A stretch of 64,000 nt of DNA, taken from contig UQGR01000003.1 of NCBI GenBank assembly GCA_900540705.1, forward strand, positions 1 to 64,000, written 5' to 3'. Positions 53,656 through 62,890 of this stretch are shown here, piece by piece. This DNA comes from an uncultured Mollicutes bacterium. GTDB taxonomy: Bacteria > Bacillota_I > Bacilli_A > Acholeplasmatales > Anaeroplasmataceae. Within the stretch, counting starts at the first letter, position 1; each line of letters begins with the position of its first letter. The notes below the pieces were generated by a model that saw only the letters and a list, made by a program, of their open reading frames with translations, had not been told where the DNA came from and made no database searches. The translations under genes and the position numbers were made by a program.

Positions 53656-55068
53656 ATGAAAGCATTTATGGATAAGGATTTCCTATTAACAACGGAAACC
53701 GCTAAGAAATTATATCATGAGCATGCGGAGCACATGCCAATTATTGACTATCATTGTCATTTGCAGCCAAAGGAAATTTATGAGGATAAAAAATTCAGAA
53801 ATTTAGCTGAGGTTTGGTTAGGTGCTGGTGACCGGTATGGTGACCATTATAAATGGAGAAGCCTACGGGCAAGAGGTTATGAGGAGGATTCTATTTCAGG
53901 TCCTGAGGATGACTATAAAAAATATATGCAGTTTGTTGAGTCTATGCCTTACTTTGTAGGAAATCCTCTCTATCACTGGTCTCATTTAGAGATGCGCAGA
54001 TATTTTGATATTTCTGAAATCATCAATAAGGACAATGCTAAGGTGATTTGGGATAAGGCTAATCAAAAGCTTGAAACCTTGACTGCAAGAGAAATGATGT
54101 ATAAATTCAAGGTAGATACTGTTTGTACTACGGATGATCCAGTGGATAGTCTAGAATGGCATAAGAAGATGAATGCAGATGATACTCTAAAGGTACATGT
54201 CCGTCCAGCCTTCCGTCCAGATAAGGCCATCAATGTTGAACTGGATTGGTTTGAGTCTTGGGTAAATCAGCTAGCTGGTGTTGTCGGCTACCCGATTAAA
54301 TCCTTAAAGGATTTAGAGCGTGCTTTGGCAGAAAGAATTGAATTCTTCCATCAAATGGGGTCTAGACTTTCTGACCATGCCTTAGATGTTGTTCACTATG
54401 CCCCTTGTACCTATGATCAGGCAAATGCAGTGTTTAAAAAGGGGATGGCTCACAAGCCTGTAACAGAACAGGAGCAGGATTGGTATAAGGGCTATATTTT
54501 AGTGTTCTTAGGCAAGGAATATCATAAGCATGGCTGGGTTCAGCAGTACCATATTGGAGCTCTTAGAAATAATTCAAAATCCATGCTTAAGAAGATTGGT
54601 CCAGATACAGGCTTTGATGCGATTGAGGACCAGAACTATATGGCTAAGCTGTCTGCTCTTTTAGGAGCTTTAGATGAAACAGACGAGCTTCCTAAAACTA
54701 TCTTATATTGCTTGAATCCAAGAGACAATTATGCTCTTACCGTTTTATCCGGTTGCTTCCAGAAGGAAGGCGTTAAGGGAAGAGTTCAGGTAGGTACAGC
54801 TTGGTGGTTCTTAGACCAGCAGGATGGTATGCGTCAAAATCTTGAAACTCTTATGCAGGTAGGCTTGATTGCTCAGTCTGTTGGTATGCTTACAGACTCC
54901 AGAAGCTTCCTAGCTTATCCTCGTCATGAATATTATCGTCGTTTGTTATGTCAAATGCTTGGTAACCTAGTAGAGTCAGGTCAGTATCCAGTAGAGGAAC
55001 TTGAAACTTTAGGAAAAATTGTTGAGGATGTTTGTTACAACAACGCAAAGGAATTCTTTGGTTTTTAA
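53656..55068 (+). CDS. uxaC: Glucuronate/galacturonate isomerase
   Basis: 470 residues. The amidohydrolase-like TIM barrel starts with the metal motif DYHCHLQP (HxH near residue 35). DTVCTTDDPVDSL, HVRPAFRPDKA and the late LTDSRSFLAYPRHEYFRR-like LTDSRSFLAYPRHEYYRR are family landmarks. It isomerises D-glucuronate to fructuronate and D-galacturonate to tagaturonate. With uxaB and uxaA it supplies most of the galacturonate route; kdgK/kdgA and a transporter are not in the window. Confidence 0.96.
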   Translation: MKAFMDKDFLLTTETAKKLYHEHAEHMPIIDYHCHLQPKEIYEDKKFRNLAEVWLGAGDRYGDHYKWRSLRARGYEEDSISGPEDDYKKYMQFVESMPYFVGNPLYHWSHLEMRRYFDISEIINKDNAKVIWDKANQKLETLTAREMMYKFKVDTVCTTDDPVDSLEWHKKMNADDTLKVHVRPAFRPDKAINVELDWFESWVNQLAGVVGYPIKSLKDLERALAERIEFFHQMGSRLSDHALDVVHYAPCTYDQANAVFKKGMAHKPVTEQEQDWYKGYILVFLGKEYHKHGWVQQYHIGALRNNSKSMLKKIGPDTGFDAIEDQNYMAKLSALLGALDETDELPKTILYCLNPRDNYALTVLSGCFQKEGVKGRVQVGTAWWFLDQQDGMRQNLETLMQVGLIAQSVGMLTDSRSFLAYPRHEYYRRLLCQMLGNLVESGQYPVEELETLGKIVEDVCYNNAKEFFGF

Positions 55069-55087
55069 AATCAGTGAATTTAACATG

Positions 55088-55120
55088 GTCCTAAGATGAA
55101 TCTTAGGACTTTTTATTTTG
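55088..55120 (+). terminator. Terminator after uxaC
   Basis: A nine-pair stem GTCCTAAGA (55088-55096)/TCTTAGGAC (55101-55109) with a TGAA loop, then a T run. Confidence 0.92.
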
Positions 55121-55160
55121 TGGTAAATAGTGTATAATAGTAAAATAGTGAGGTGTGATT

Positions 55161-55664
55161 ATGGAAAAGAATCTGCTATGCTCCTTTGAGCCAGAAATGA
55201 AATTTGATAAAGATTGCTTCAAGGTTTACTATCAAGTATTTTTAAAAAGATCATGGCCTCTATATGGTTATATTTTATTTTTCTCGATTGTTTTTATCGT
55301 ATTTTATATTTTATGGCCAAGTACCATCAATTTAGTTTGTGCAATTTTATGGCCGATATTAGCTACACTCCTCTTTGTAGGATTAGGTGGCTTATATAGA
55401 GCTTTTCGCTATAAGAAAAAAATAGAAACCAAAATAAAAAATATCAATGTTTTGGTTTATTCGGATTTGTTTGAAATTTCTTATGTGATTGATGGTAATT
55501 CCTATACGGACCAGTATAGCTATACCAATTTGAAAAAATTAATTTATAATTCCCAAAAGGAAAAACTCTTTTTTCTCTGGAAAAATGGTGCTTTTTTTGC
55601 ATTTGATAAAAGTGATTTTAATTTAGAGGCATTTGAGTTTTTAAGTGCTTATTTTCATTTATAA
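55161..55664 (+). CDS. YcxB-like small membrane protein
   Basis: 167 residues from ATG 55161 (GTGAGGTG 5 nt upstream). Two helices (about 36-57 and 60-80) are followed by a beta domain with YTDQYSYTNLKKLIY and LFFLWKNGAFFAFDKSDF. This is the layout of YcxB-like C-terminal domain proteins. Function unknown. TATAAT at 55133-55138 probably drives this gene, the next one and leuS. Confidence 0.7.
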   Translation: MEKNLLCSFEPEMKFDKDCFKVYYQVFLKRSWPLYGYILFFSIVFIVFYILWPSTINLVCAILWPILATLLFVGLGGLYRAFRYKKKIETKIKNINVLVYSDLFEISYVIDGNSYTDQYSYTNLKKLIYNSQKEKLFFLWKNGAFFAFDKSDFNLEAFEFLSAYFHL

Positions 55665-55689
55665 TTTTTTAAAAAAGGAGTTAGAATTT

Positions 55690-56112
55690 ATGCTAAAAAG
55701 ATTGAATATTATTCATATTAGTCTACTAATTTTAGATATTGCCATCATACCCGTTGTAGGATTTATTCAAGGCTTTGATACGCCAGACACCTTTATTACA
55801 GTTTTATCCACCATCCTGTTGGGGCACCCACTGATTTATTTAATTATGATGCTATTTAAAACCTCAATGGTTCAGGAATATGAGGCACCAAGGTTTATGC
55901 CGCTTTGTATGGTGCTCACCATTTTGTTAGGCTGTTTAATCTGGTATTGCTTTTTCCATATCACCTTTGTGTTTGTAAACACTATTGCGTTATGGTATAG
56001 CTTAGTGCTTTTATCTGTAGCGATTCCATATTTGATTTTTAAGCTTGTAAGCTATATTTCTGAAAAGAAAAAGCCAAAACAGCAAGGACCAAAATTTATA
56101 AAGAATAAATAG
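55690..56112 (+). CDS. Four-helix membrane protein upstream of leuS
   Basis: 140 residues from ATG 55690 with AAAAGGAG 10 nt upstream; an earlier in-frame start at 55645 would overlap the preceding gene and lacks a ribosome site. Four helices (about 8-30, 35-55, 70-90 and 95-120) are followed by a basic tail ending QGPKFIKNK. Not recognised. It ends 11 nt before leuS. Confidence 0.65.
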   Translation: MLKRLNIIHISLLILDIAIIPVVGFIQGFDTPDTFITVLSTILLGHPLIYLIMMLFKTSMVQEYEAPRFMPLCMVLTILLGCLIWYCFFHITFVFVNTIALWYSLVLLSVAIPYLIFKLVSYISEKKKPKQQGPKFIKNK

Positions 56113-56123
56113 GGAGTGATAGT

Positions 56124-56675
56124 ATGAAACCTTACAATCATATAGAAATAGAAAAAAAATGGCAGGAGTATTGGGAAAAAAATCAGACCTTCCATACAGA
56201 TGTATGGGATTTCTCCAAGCCAAAATTTTATGCTTTGGATATGTTTCCATATCCTTCTGGTCAGGGCTTGCATGTAGGACATCCGGAGGGGTATACAGCT
56301 ACGGATATTGTATGTCGAAAGAAGAGAATGGAGGGCTATAACGTCCTGCATCCAATGGGATGGGATGCCTTTGGTCTTCCTGCAGAGCAGTTTGCCATCA
56401 CGACAGGACATCATCCCGAGGAATTCACCAAGAAAAATATTGAAAATTTTACAAGACAGTTAAAAATGTTGGGATTTTCCTTTGACTGGTCTAAGGAAAT
56501 TTCTACCTGTGATCCGAAGTACTATAAGTGGACGCAATGGATATTCAAACAGCTGTATCAGGATGGTCTTGCCAAGCAGGTAGACATGCCTGTCAATTGG
56601 TGTGAGGAGCTTGGAACGGTTTTGGCAAACGATGAGGTCATCGACGGAAAGAGGCGGATACCCTGTTGTCCGTAA
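56124..56675 (+). CDS. leuS: Leucyl-tRNA synthetase, N-terminal part (frameshifted)
   Basis: 184 residues of LeuRS ending prematurely. N-terminal ALDMFPYPSGQGLHVGHPEGY contains the HIGH motif as HVGH. VNWCEELGTVLANDEVIDGK continues as in other LeuRS, but the frame then breaks. The next residues expected (SERGGYPVVR) are read only in the +1 frame (next entry). Relative to the family, about 8 nt are missing at about 56655. leuS is normally essential and single-copy, so this is either an assembly or sequencing error, a recent mutation with another leuS elsewhere, or recoding. No T-box leader fits in the 11-nt gap upstream. Confidence 0.9.
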   Translation: MKPYNHIEIEKKWQEYWEKNQTFHTDVWDFSKPKFYALDMFPYPSGQGLHVGHPEGYTATDIVCRKKRMEGYNVLHPMGWDAFGLPAEQFAITTGHHPEEFTKKNIENFTRQLKMLGFSFDWSKEISTCDPKYYKWTQWIFKQLYQDGLAKQVDMPVNWCEELGTVLANDEVIDGKRRIPCCP

Positions 56676-58524
56676 AAATATGAAGCAGTGGGTTATGGAT
56701 ATTCCTGCCTATGCTGAACGGCTTTTAGATGGCTTAAACACCCTAGATTGGCCTTCCTCCACTAAGGAAATCCAGAAGAACTGGATAGGAAAATCGGTAG
56801 GAGCGAACATTACCTTCAAAGTTAAGGATTGTGATGCAAGCTTTACCGTTTTTACAACACGTTGTGATACTCTGTTTGGAGCCACCTACTGTGTTCTTGC
56901 TCCTGAGCATGCTTTAGTCAGTCAGATTACTTCTCCAGAACAAAAGGAAGCAGTTTCTGCCTACCAGCATGCCTGCAGCCTAAAAAGTGATTTAGAAAGA
57001 ACGGAGCTAAACAAGGAAAAGACAGGAGTTTTTACAGGATCTTATGCTATCAACCCTGCCAATCAGAAGGCAATTCCTATTTGGATTTCTGATTATGTGT
57101 TAGCCAGCTATGGAACAGGGGCCATTATGGCTGTTCCAGCTCACGATGAACGGGATTATGCGTTTGCTAAAAAGTTTGGCTTAGATATCATTCCTGTATT
57201 AGAGGGTGGCAATGTTTTAGAGGCTGCCTACACAGAGGATGGGATTCATATCAATTCTGGCTTCTTAAATGGTCTTGCCAAGGAAGAGGCGATTGAAAAA
57301 ATGATTCAGTGGCTGACAGAACAGAAGATTGGCTCTAAAAAGGTAACCTATCGTTTAAGAGAATGGATCTTTGCTCGCCAGAGATACTGGGGAGAACCAA
57401 TCCCAATTGTTCATTACACGGATGGAACTAGTGAGGCCTTAGAGGATTCAGATTTACCACTTGTTCTTCCAGAATTAGATGACTATAAGCCTAAAATTAA
57501 TGGTACTGCTCCTTTAGAGAATGCGACCGATTGGGTAAATACTACCTACCATGGAAAGCCATGTAAAAGAGAGACAACCACGATGCCAGGCTCAGCAGCA
57601 TCCAGCTGGTACTTTATGCGGTATATTGATCCAGATAACAATGAGGAATTTGCCAACTATGAGCTATTGAAGCACTGGCTGCCAGTAGACTTATATCTGG
57701 GTGGTTCAGAACATGCGGTTGGACATCTTTTATATTCTAGATTCTGGAATAATTATTTATATGATAAGGGTTTAGTTCCTGTAAAGGAACCCTTTCAGAA
57801 GCTGTTTCATCAGGGTATGATTTTAGGTGAAAATAATGAAAAGATGAGTAAGTCCCGTGGTAATGTTGTGAATCCAGATGATGTAGTGTTAGAATATGGG
57901 GCAGATACTCTGCGTCTTTATGAAATGTTTATGGGACCACTAGAGGCCTCTTTGCCTTGGAGTAGTAAAGGATTAGAGGGAGCCAGAAAGTTTTTAGACC
58001 GTGTTTGGAGATTCTGCACCTTTGAGGAATATACTTCTAAATTTACTTTAGAAAATGATGGTAAGCTAGAACGGATTTATCATCAGACTGTGAAAAAGGT
58101 ATCTATAGATTTTGACTCTTTAAACTTTAATACAGCCATTGCTCAAATGATGACTTTTTTAAATGAAGCTTATAAGGCGGAGAAAATTTACAAGCCTTAT
58201 GTAGAGGGATTTATTAAGCTTCTTTCCCCAATCTGTCCACATATGTGTGAGGAGCTATGGTCTATCTTTGGGCATACAGATACACTTTCTTTTGAGGAAT
58301 GGCCAAAGTATGATGAGGAAAAGCTTGTTTTAGAAAAAATTTCTTTGGTGATTCAGGTCAATGGAAAATTGAGAGATCATCTAGAGGTTGAAGTGGATTT
58401 GCCAAAGGAAGAAATTATTCAGCAGGCACTTTCTAGAGAAAGAGTGCGGATGTTTACGGAAGGACATGAGGTCATTAAAACGATCGTTGTTCCGAAGCGT
58501 TTGGTCAATATTGTTGTTAAATAA
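56602..58524 (+). CDS. leuS: Leucyl-tRNA synthetase, C-terminal part (continuation)
   Basis: The homologous part starts near 56648 (ERGGYPVVRKNMKQWVMDI). The CP1 editing domain contains TTRCDTLFGATY and VPAHDERDYAFA, the editing-site Asp among these. The WIFARQRYWGEPIP segment precedes the KMSKS loop EKMSKSRGN (about 57838). The anticodon-binding and C-terminal domains finish with VQVNGKLRDHLEV. Joined with the preceding entry it would give about 790 residues, normal for bacterial LeuRS. The start at 56602 and the ATG at 56632 are in-frame but precede the homology. Confidence 0.92.
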   Translation: MRSLERFWQTMRSSTERGGYPVVRKNMKQWVMDIPAYAERLLDGLNTLDWPSSTKEIQKNWIGKSVGANITFKVKDCDASFTVFTTRCDTLFGATYCVLAPEHALVSQITSPEQKEAVSAYQHACSLKSDLERTELNKEKTGVFTGSYAINPANQKAIPIWISDYVLASYGTGAIMAVPAHDERDYAFAKKFGLDIIPVLEGGNVLEAAYTEDGIHINSGFLNGLAKEEAIEKMIQWLTEQKIGSKKVTYRLREWIFARQRYWGEPIPIVHYTDGTSEALEDSDLPLVLPELDDYKPKINGTAPLENATDWVNTTYHGKPCKRETTTMPGSAASSWYFMRYIDPDNNEEFANYELLKHWLPVDLYLGGSEHAVGHLLYSRFWNNYLYDKGLVPVKEPFQKLFHQGMILGENNEKMSKSRGNVVNPDDVVLEYGADTLRLYEMFMGPLEASLPWSSKGLEGARKFLDRVWRFCTFEEYTSKFTLENDGKLERIYHQTVKKVSIDFDSLNFNTAIAQMMTFLNEAYKAEKIYKPYVEGFIKLLSPICPHMCEELWSIFGHTDTLSFEEWPKYDEEKLVLEKISLVIQVNGKLRDHLEVEVDLPKEEIIQQALSRERVRMFTEGHEVIKTIVVPKRLVNIVVK

Positions 58525-58526
58525 GT

Positions 58527-58557
58527 AAAAAATCATGGCGAAAGGCTATGATTTTTT
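58527..58557 (+). terminator. Terminator after leuS
   Basis: AAAATCATGGC pairs with GCTATGATTTT across a GAAAG loop (one G-T), followed by a T run. Confidence 0.85.
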
Positions 58558-58577
58558 CACGGGTGAGGTAAAGTAGT

Positions 58578-60002
58578 ATGAAAAGGATTGGACTTAGAAC
58601 CATTAAAACGGCAATCAGTGTATTTCTTTGCTTAATGGTTTTCATTATATTTAAGCTTTTTGAATTTATTCCAGGAGTACCCCAGAATTTCGCGTTTTCC
58701 TGGTATAATCCATTTTTTGCAGGACTGGCTACTGCCTACTCCATACATGCGAGTAAGAGTGCAAGCTTAAATCAGGCGAAGATTCGCTGTGTGGCTTCCC
58801 TGATTGGGGGAATTATAGGAATCCTTTTGATTACCTTTTATGAGCTTTGTGGAGGAACCTGGCCAAATTTACAGGCCGTAAATCTGTCTACACTTAACTT
58901 TGTTTTACCTTATATTTTAATCGCCCTATTTACAATTGTCGTGATTGTTACAGGAATTGTCCTCAAACAACAACAGGCAATCTTTGTGGCAATTTTGACC
59001 TTTTTATCGGTGACGGTCAACCCGAATATTAACGTTGGACAATGGCAGTGGCAGTTTGGAATTAACCGAATTTTATCTACCATCATAGGCGTATTGATTG
59101 CTTTAGGAGTGAATTTATTCCGTATGCCGCATCGCTTCCACAATAAGAATTTATTGTTTTGTGTAGGAATCGATGGAATGCTGATTCGAGATAGTGACCG
59201 GTTTAAGGGCTATATGCAATATAAAATGAATTATCTGAATCGGATAGGGGCGAATGTAACGCTGTTTACTACAAGAACGCCAACTACCTTCATGCCGTTA
59301 CTTGAGGATGTTAAAATCAACCATCCTGTAATTTGTATGTCAGGAGCGGCCCTATATGATACGGTGGAGCAGAAATATATTGCTACCGAGGTGATTTCTA
59401 AGGAGATTGCGGGAAAGGTAAGAACATTATTAAAGGAAAATGGAATTACCCCCTTTATCAATCAAATCCGAGATGATGTGCTTTTTACCTATAGTGAAAG
59501 CATTGATAATCCAGGAGAAAGAATTTATGCGGATAGTAAGAAAAATGCCTCCTTTTGCTGCTACATCCCAGAACAGGCTCCTGATGAGGATGTGCTCTAT
59601 TTTTTGATTGTAGAACAGGAGGAGCTAGTCTTTAAAATCATTGACCTGATTGAACAGGATCAGCAGCTTAAAGGTGAGCTTTCCATTTTAATTTATGATG
59701 TGTTTGAGGCCAATCAGGATCAGCATCTAAAGTATGTAAAAATCTATAGTAAGGCGATAGAAGAATTAGATATTCTAAAAACATATTGTTCAGAGGCGGA
59801 ATTGAAAATTGTAGGGGTTTCCTCCTCAAATCATTCAAGACATCTGCTGGAAAATAGTACATATGCTCTATCTGTAGATACGATGGATGAGGAAATAAAG
59901 AAGACCTGTATTGGGGTGGTTCAGGCGAATGATACGGAAAGAATATTTCATGAAGTGAATAAAATATATCATCAGAATTTAGCTAAATATGGTAAAAAAT
60001 AA
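58578..60002 (+). CDS. Fusion: ArAE/YqjA-like membrane domain + degenerate HAD (Cof-like) domain
   Basis: 474 residues. Residues 1-175 hold about five helices of the aromatic acid exporter (ArAE_1) type: RTIKTAISVFLCLMVF first, then a mid ASLIGGIIGILL and INRILSTIIGVLIALGVNL. From about residue 190 a Cof-type HAD fold follows, but the nucleophile motif is VGIDGML instead of xDxDGT, motif II is LFTTRTP, and the terminal acidic loop (GDGxND in the family) is GVSSSNH. The phosphatase site is thus probably inactive. Role unknown; perhaps ligand sensing for the membrane part. sufC follows 48 nt later behind its own promoter. Confidence 0.75.
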   Translation: MKRIGLRTIKTAISVFLCLMVFIIFKLFEFIPGVPQNFAFSWYNPFFAGLATAYSIHASKSASLNQAKIRCVASLIGGIIGILLITFYELCGGTWPNLQAVNLSTLNFVLPYILIALFTIVVIVTGIVLKQQQAIFVAILTFLSVTVNPNINVGQWQWQFGINRILSTIIGVLIALGVNLFRMPHRFHNKNLLFCVGIDGMLIRDSDRFKGYMQYKMNYLNRIGANVTLFTTRTPTTFMPLLEDVKINHPVICMSGAALYDTVEQKYIATEVISKEIAGKVRTLLKENGITPFINQIRDDVLFTYSESIDNPGERIYADSKKNASFCCYIPEQAPDEDVLYFLIVEQEELVFKIIDLIEQDQQLKGELSILIYDVFEANQDQHLKYVKIYSKAIEELDILKTYCSEAELKIVGVSSSNHSRHLLENSTYALSVDTMDEEIKKTCIGVVQANDTERIFHEVNKIYHQNLAKYGKK

Positions 60003-60010
60003 CCATTGTG

Positions 60011-60019
60011 TGGTATAAT
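60011..60019 (+). promoter_or_regulatory. Extended -10 promoter of the suf operon
   Basis: TGGTATAAT (TGn-TATAAT) at 60011-60019, 31 nt before sufC. No -35 consensus and no recognisable IscR-type operator were noted. Confidence 0.6.
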
Positions 60020-60050
60020 ACATAATGCTTTGGGATTGGAGTGAATACAA

Positions 60051-60872
60051 ATGAGCAGCATTTTACAGATAAAGGATTTACATGCGGGAATAGAGGATAA
60101 GGAAATTCTTAAGGGTGTAAATCTAACGATAAAAACAGGTGAGGTCCATGCGATTATGGGCCCCAACGGAACAGGAAAATCAACACTGTCCTCTGTAGTA
60201 ATGGGACAGCCAAAATATAAGGTGACCTCTGGAGATATTCTGCTAGATGAGGTAAGTCTTTTACCTATGGCCGTAGATGAAAGAGCCAGAAAGGGAATTT
60301 TTTTGGCTTATCAATATCCAGCTGAGGTTCCTGGGGTAACAAATAGTGATTTTATTCGTTCGGCAATGAAGGCCTGCAGTGGTAAGGATACATCTTTATT
60401 TTCCTTTATCCGCAGCTATGAAAAGGCTTGTTCAGAATTGAAAATGCCAGAGGATTTGGCTCACCGGTATCTGAATGAAGGATTTTCTGGTGGAGAGAAG
60501 AAAAGAAATGAAATTTTGCAGATGAAAATGCTGAAGCCAAAGTTTGCAATTTTAGATGAGATAGACTCTGGTCTTGACGTGGATGCCTTACGCATTGTCG
60601 GTGAAAATGTGAGTCATATGATAGATGAAAATCTTGGATGCTTGTTAATTACCCATTATGAAAGGTTACTTGACTATATCAAGCCGGATTTTGTACATAT
60701 AATGATTAATGGAAGAATTGTTTTAACCGGTGGTAAGGAATTGATTGCTAAGATAGATCAAAATGGCTATGACTGGATAAAAGAGGAGCTAGGAATTGAG
60801 ATAGAACGAGAAGAAGATGAAAAGACCCATGTTCTTTTAGGTTCCTGTGCTCATAATAGTGGTCAGAAATGA
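60051..60872 (+). CDS. sufC: SufC, Fe-S cluster assembly ATPase
   Basis: 273 residues, about 20 longer at the C-terminus than typical SufC. ABC ATPase: Walker A GPNGTGKST (about 38-46), signature GFSGGEKKRNE, Walker B FAILDEIDSGLDVDAL (the ExD variant of SufC), and switch His in LLITHYERLL. It powers conformational change of the SufBCD scaffold. The sufD ATG overlaps its TGA. Confidence 0.96.
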   Translation: MSSILQIKDLHAGIEDKEILKGVNLTIKTGEVHAIMGPNGTGKSTLSSVVMGQPKYKVTSGDILLDEVSLLPMAVDERARKGIFLAYQYPAEVPGVTNSDFIRSAMKACSGKDTSLFSFIRSYEKACSELKMPEDLAHRYLNEGFSGGEKKRNEILQMKMLKPKFAILDEIDSGLDVDALRIVGENVSHMIDENLGCLLITHYERLLDYIKPDFVHIMINGRIVLTGGKELIAKIDQNGYDWIKEELGIEIEREEDEKTHVLLGSCAHNSGQK

Positions 60873-61666
60873 TTCGGTTAACCGCGAATCAAAATTTTGA
60901 AGGTTCTGGTCTTTTCCTTCAAAATCACCAACTGAGAATTACCAAAACCCTGTCAGACTATATTTATGTAGAGCAGGGAATGGAAATTGTAATAGAGGAA
61001 GGCGTCCAGGCTAGAATCATTGATCTTTGCAGTAAAACTAGCCTGACCATTATCCTTCGTCCTTATGCTGAGGTTGAATACCAGATTTTATCCTCTGTTG
61101 ATACCACTAGAAGGTTTGAGTGCTCTGGGCACCTGCATATCATTGAAATCAGTACAGATGCGAGTAAGGAGCGTCTAGATATTCATCTTTTAGCAGAGCA
61201 GGCTACGGCCAACGTAGAGCTTCTTTCCTTGGCAGGAGGCTTTGAACAAAGTTTTATTCAGCAGATTGAACATCAGGCCAAACATACCGAATCCAGTATT
61301 TCCAATTTTGGTGTAGTTATGGATCATGCAAATATTCTTTTTGATACCACGGGTAAAATTCAAAAGGGTATGGCCAAATCCAAATGTGCCCAGCTTTCTA
61401 AGGGAATCATTATGGATGATGATTCTGTCATCACTTCAAAGCCGATCTTATTGATTGATGAATATGATGTGGTAGCGAATCATGGGGCGTCCATCGGCAA
61501 GATGTCAGACGAATGCTTGTTTTATTTGATGAGTCGTGGCTTGTCAAAGCAGGAGGCCTTCTTTCTGATTTTAGAAGGTATAATCCGCCCATTCATAGAT
61601 AAAATAGTGGATCAAGAGTTAAAACAAAAATTAAATCAAAGATTAGAATTATTGATTAAGAGGTGA
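60869..61666 (+). CDS. sufD: SufD, short form
   Basis: 265 residues, clearly shorter than the ~420-residue SufD of most Firmicutes. The beta-helix core is recognisable from IIDLCSKTSLTIIL, LSLAGGFEQSFIQQIEH and the C-terminal SKPILLIDEYDVVANHGASIGKMSDECLFYLMSRGLSKQEAFFLI, the SufB/SufD conserved end with His in NHGA. The N-terminal helical region of full-length SufD is missing. It still sits between sufC and sufS as expected. Confidence 0.9.
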   Translation: MIRLTANQNFEGSGLFLQNHQLRITKTLSDYIYVEQGMEIVIEEGVQARIIDLCSKTSLTIILRPYAEVEYQILSSVDTTRRFECSGHLHIIEISTDASKERLDIHLLAEQATANVELLSLAGGFEQSFIQQIEHQAKHTESSISNFGVVMDHANILFDTTGKIQKGMAKSKCAQLSKGIIMDDDSVITSKPILLIDEYDVVANHGASIGKMSDECLFYLMSRGLSKQEAFFLILEGIIRPFIDKIVDQELKQKLNQRLELLIKR

Positions 61667-61672
61667 TTTTTA

Positions 61673-62881
61673 GTGCTAAATGTTGCAAAGCTGAGAAATG
61701 ATTTTCCAGTTTTAAAAGATAATCCTAAGCTTGCTTATTTAGATAATTCAGCCTCAACCCTGAAGCCCTATTGTGTGATTGAAGAGCTGGATAAATACTA
61801 TAATACGCTTGGGGTAAATGTTCATAGAGGGGTGTATAAGCTCAGCTATCTTGCTACTGACGCATATGAGGAGGCAAGGGCGAAAATAGCGGATTTTCTT
61901 CATGCAGAGTTTGAAGAAATCGTGTTTACCAGAGGCGCGTCTGCGGCGTTAAATCTAGTAGCCTTAAGCTATGGAATGAGCAATTTAGGACCCGGAGATG
62001 AGGTCATTACTACAGAACTTGAGCACCATTCTAGCTGTATGCCTTGGATAAATGTATGCAACAGAACTGGAGCCACCTTAAAATATGTACCTTTGAATAA
62101 GGAAGGTAGAATCACGGTTGAGGCGTTTCAGTCTGTCCTGACAGAGCGTACTAAGGTAGTAGCCATAACTTATGTATCTAATGTAATGGGATATATTACA
62201 CCTTTAAAGGAAATCATAAAGCTTTCCCATCAAAAGGGGGCTATTGTTTCTGTTGATGCTGCTCAGGCAGTACCTCATATGCCCATTGATGTTAAGGAAT
62301 TGGATTGTGATTTTCTTTCCTTTTCTGGACATAAAATGTGTGGTCCTACTGGGATTGGTGTTCTTTATGGAAAGTCTAGTCTATTCGCAGGTATGCCTCC
62401 TGTGGAGTTTGGTGGAGATATGGCAGATGATGTGAATTTATATGATATGACCTTTAAGGAGGCACCATATCGCTTTGAAACGGGGACACCCATCATTGCT
62501 GATGCGATTGGGCTTGGCAAGGCAGTTGAATATATCTCAGGTATAGGCTTAGAGGAAATTGGCAAATATGAATATTTCTTAAAGGAAAAAGCCTTAGAGG
62601 AATTGAGAAAAATACCTAATATCATCATCTACAATGAAACGGCAGAAACAGGAATTATTTCCTTCAATATAAAAGGCGTTCACCCCCATGATGCGGCGAG
62701 TGTCTTTGATAATAACGACGTATGTATCAGGGCAGGGCATCACTGTGCTCAGCATATCACCAAATGGCTGAAGACAACTGGGACTGTCCGAGCATCCTTT
62801 TATTTTTACAACACCTTAGAGGATGTAGAAAAATTTGTACAAAGTGTAAAAGAGGCAGAAGAATTTTTTGGTACTCTTTAG
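61673..62881 (+). CDS. sufS: SufS cysteine desulfurase
   Basis: 402 residues. GTG start with AGAGGTGAT 7 nt upstream. The PLP lysine is K221 in SFSGHKMCG, and the PLP-contacting TRGASAALNL and ELEHHSS are present. The catalytic persulfide Cys358 sits in RAGHHCAQ. It removes sulfur from cysteine to give alanine and passes it to SufU. It lies 9 nt upstream of sufU. Confidence 0.97.
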   Translation: MLNVAKLRNDFPVLKDNPKLAYLDNSASTLKPYCVIEELDKYYNTLGVNVHRGVYKLSYLATDAYEEARAKIADFLHAEFEEIVFTRGASAALNLVALSYGMSNLGPGDEVITTELEHHSSCMPWINVCNRTGATLKYVPLNKEGRITVEAFQSVLTERTKVVAITYVSNVMGYITPLKEIIKLSHQKGAIVSVDAAQAVPHMPIDVKELDCDFLSFSGHKMCGPTGIGVLYGKSSLFAGMPPVEFGGDMADDVNLYDMTFKEAPYRFETGTPIIADAIGLGKAVEYISGIGLEEIGKYEYFLKEKALEELRKIPNIIIYNETAETGIISFNIKGVHPHDAASVFDNNDVCIRAGHHCAQHITKWLKTTGTVRASFYFYNTLEDVEKFVQSVKEAEEFFGTL

Positions 62882-62890
62882 GAGGGCAGT

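Noticed and set aside
56011..56414. Minus-strand frames of 79 and 120 residues opposite leuS and the preceding gene
   Set aside because: They lie antisense to clear LeuRS coding sequence, with compositions expected of shadow frames.
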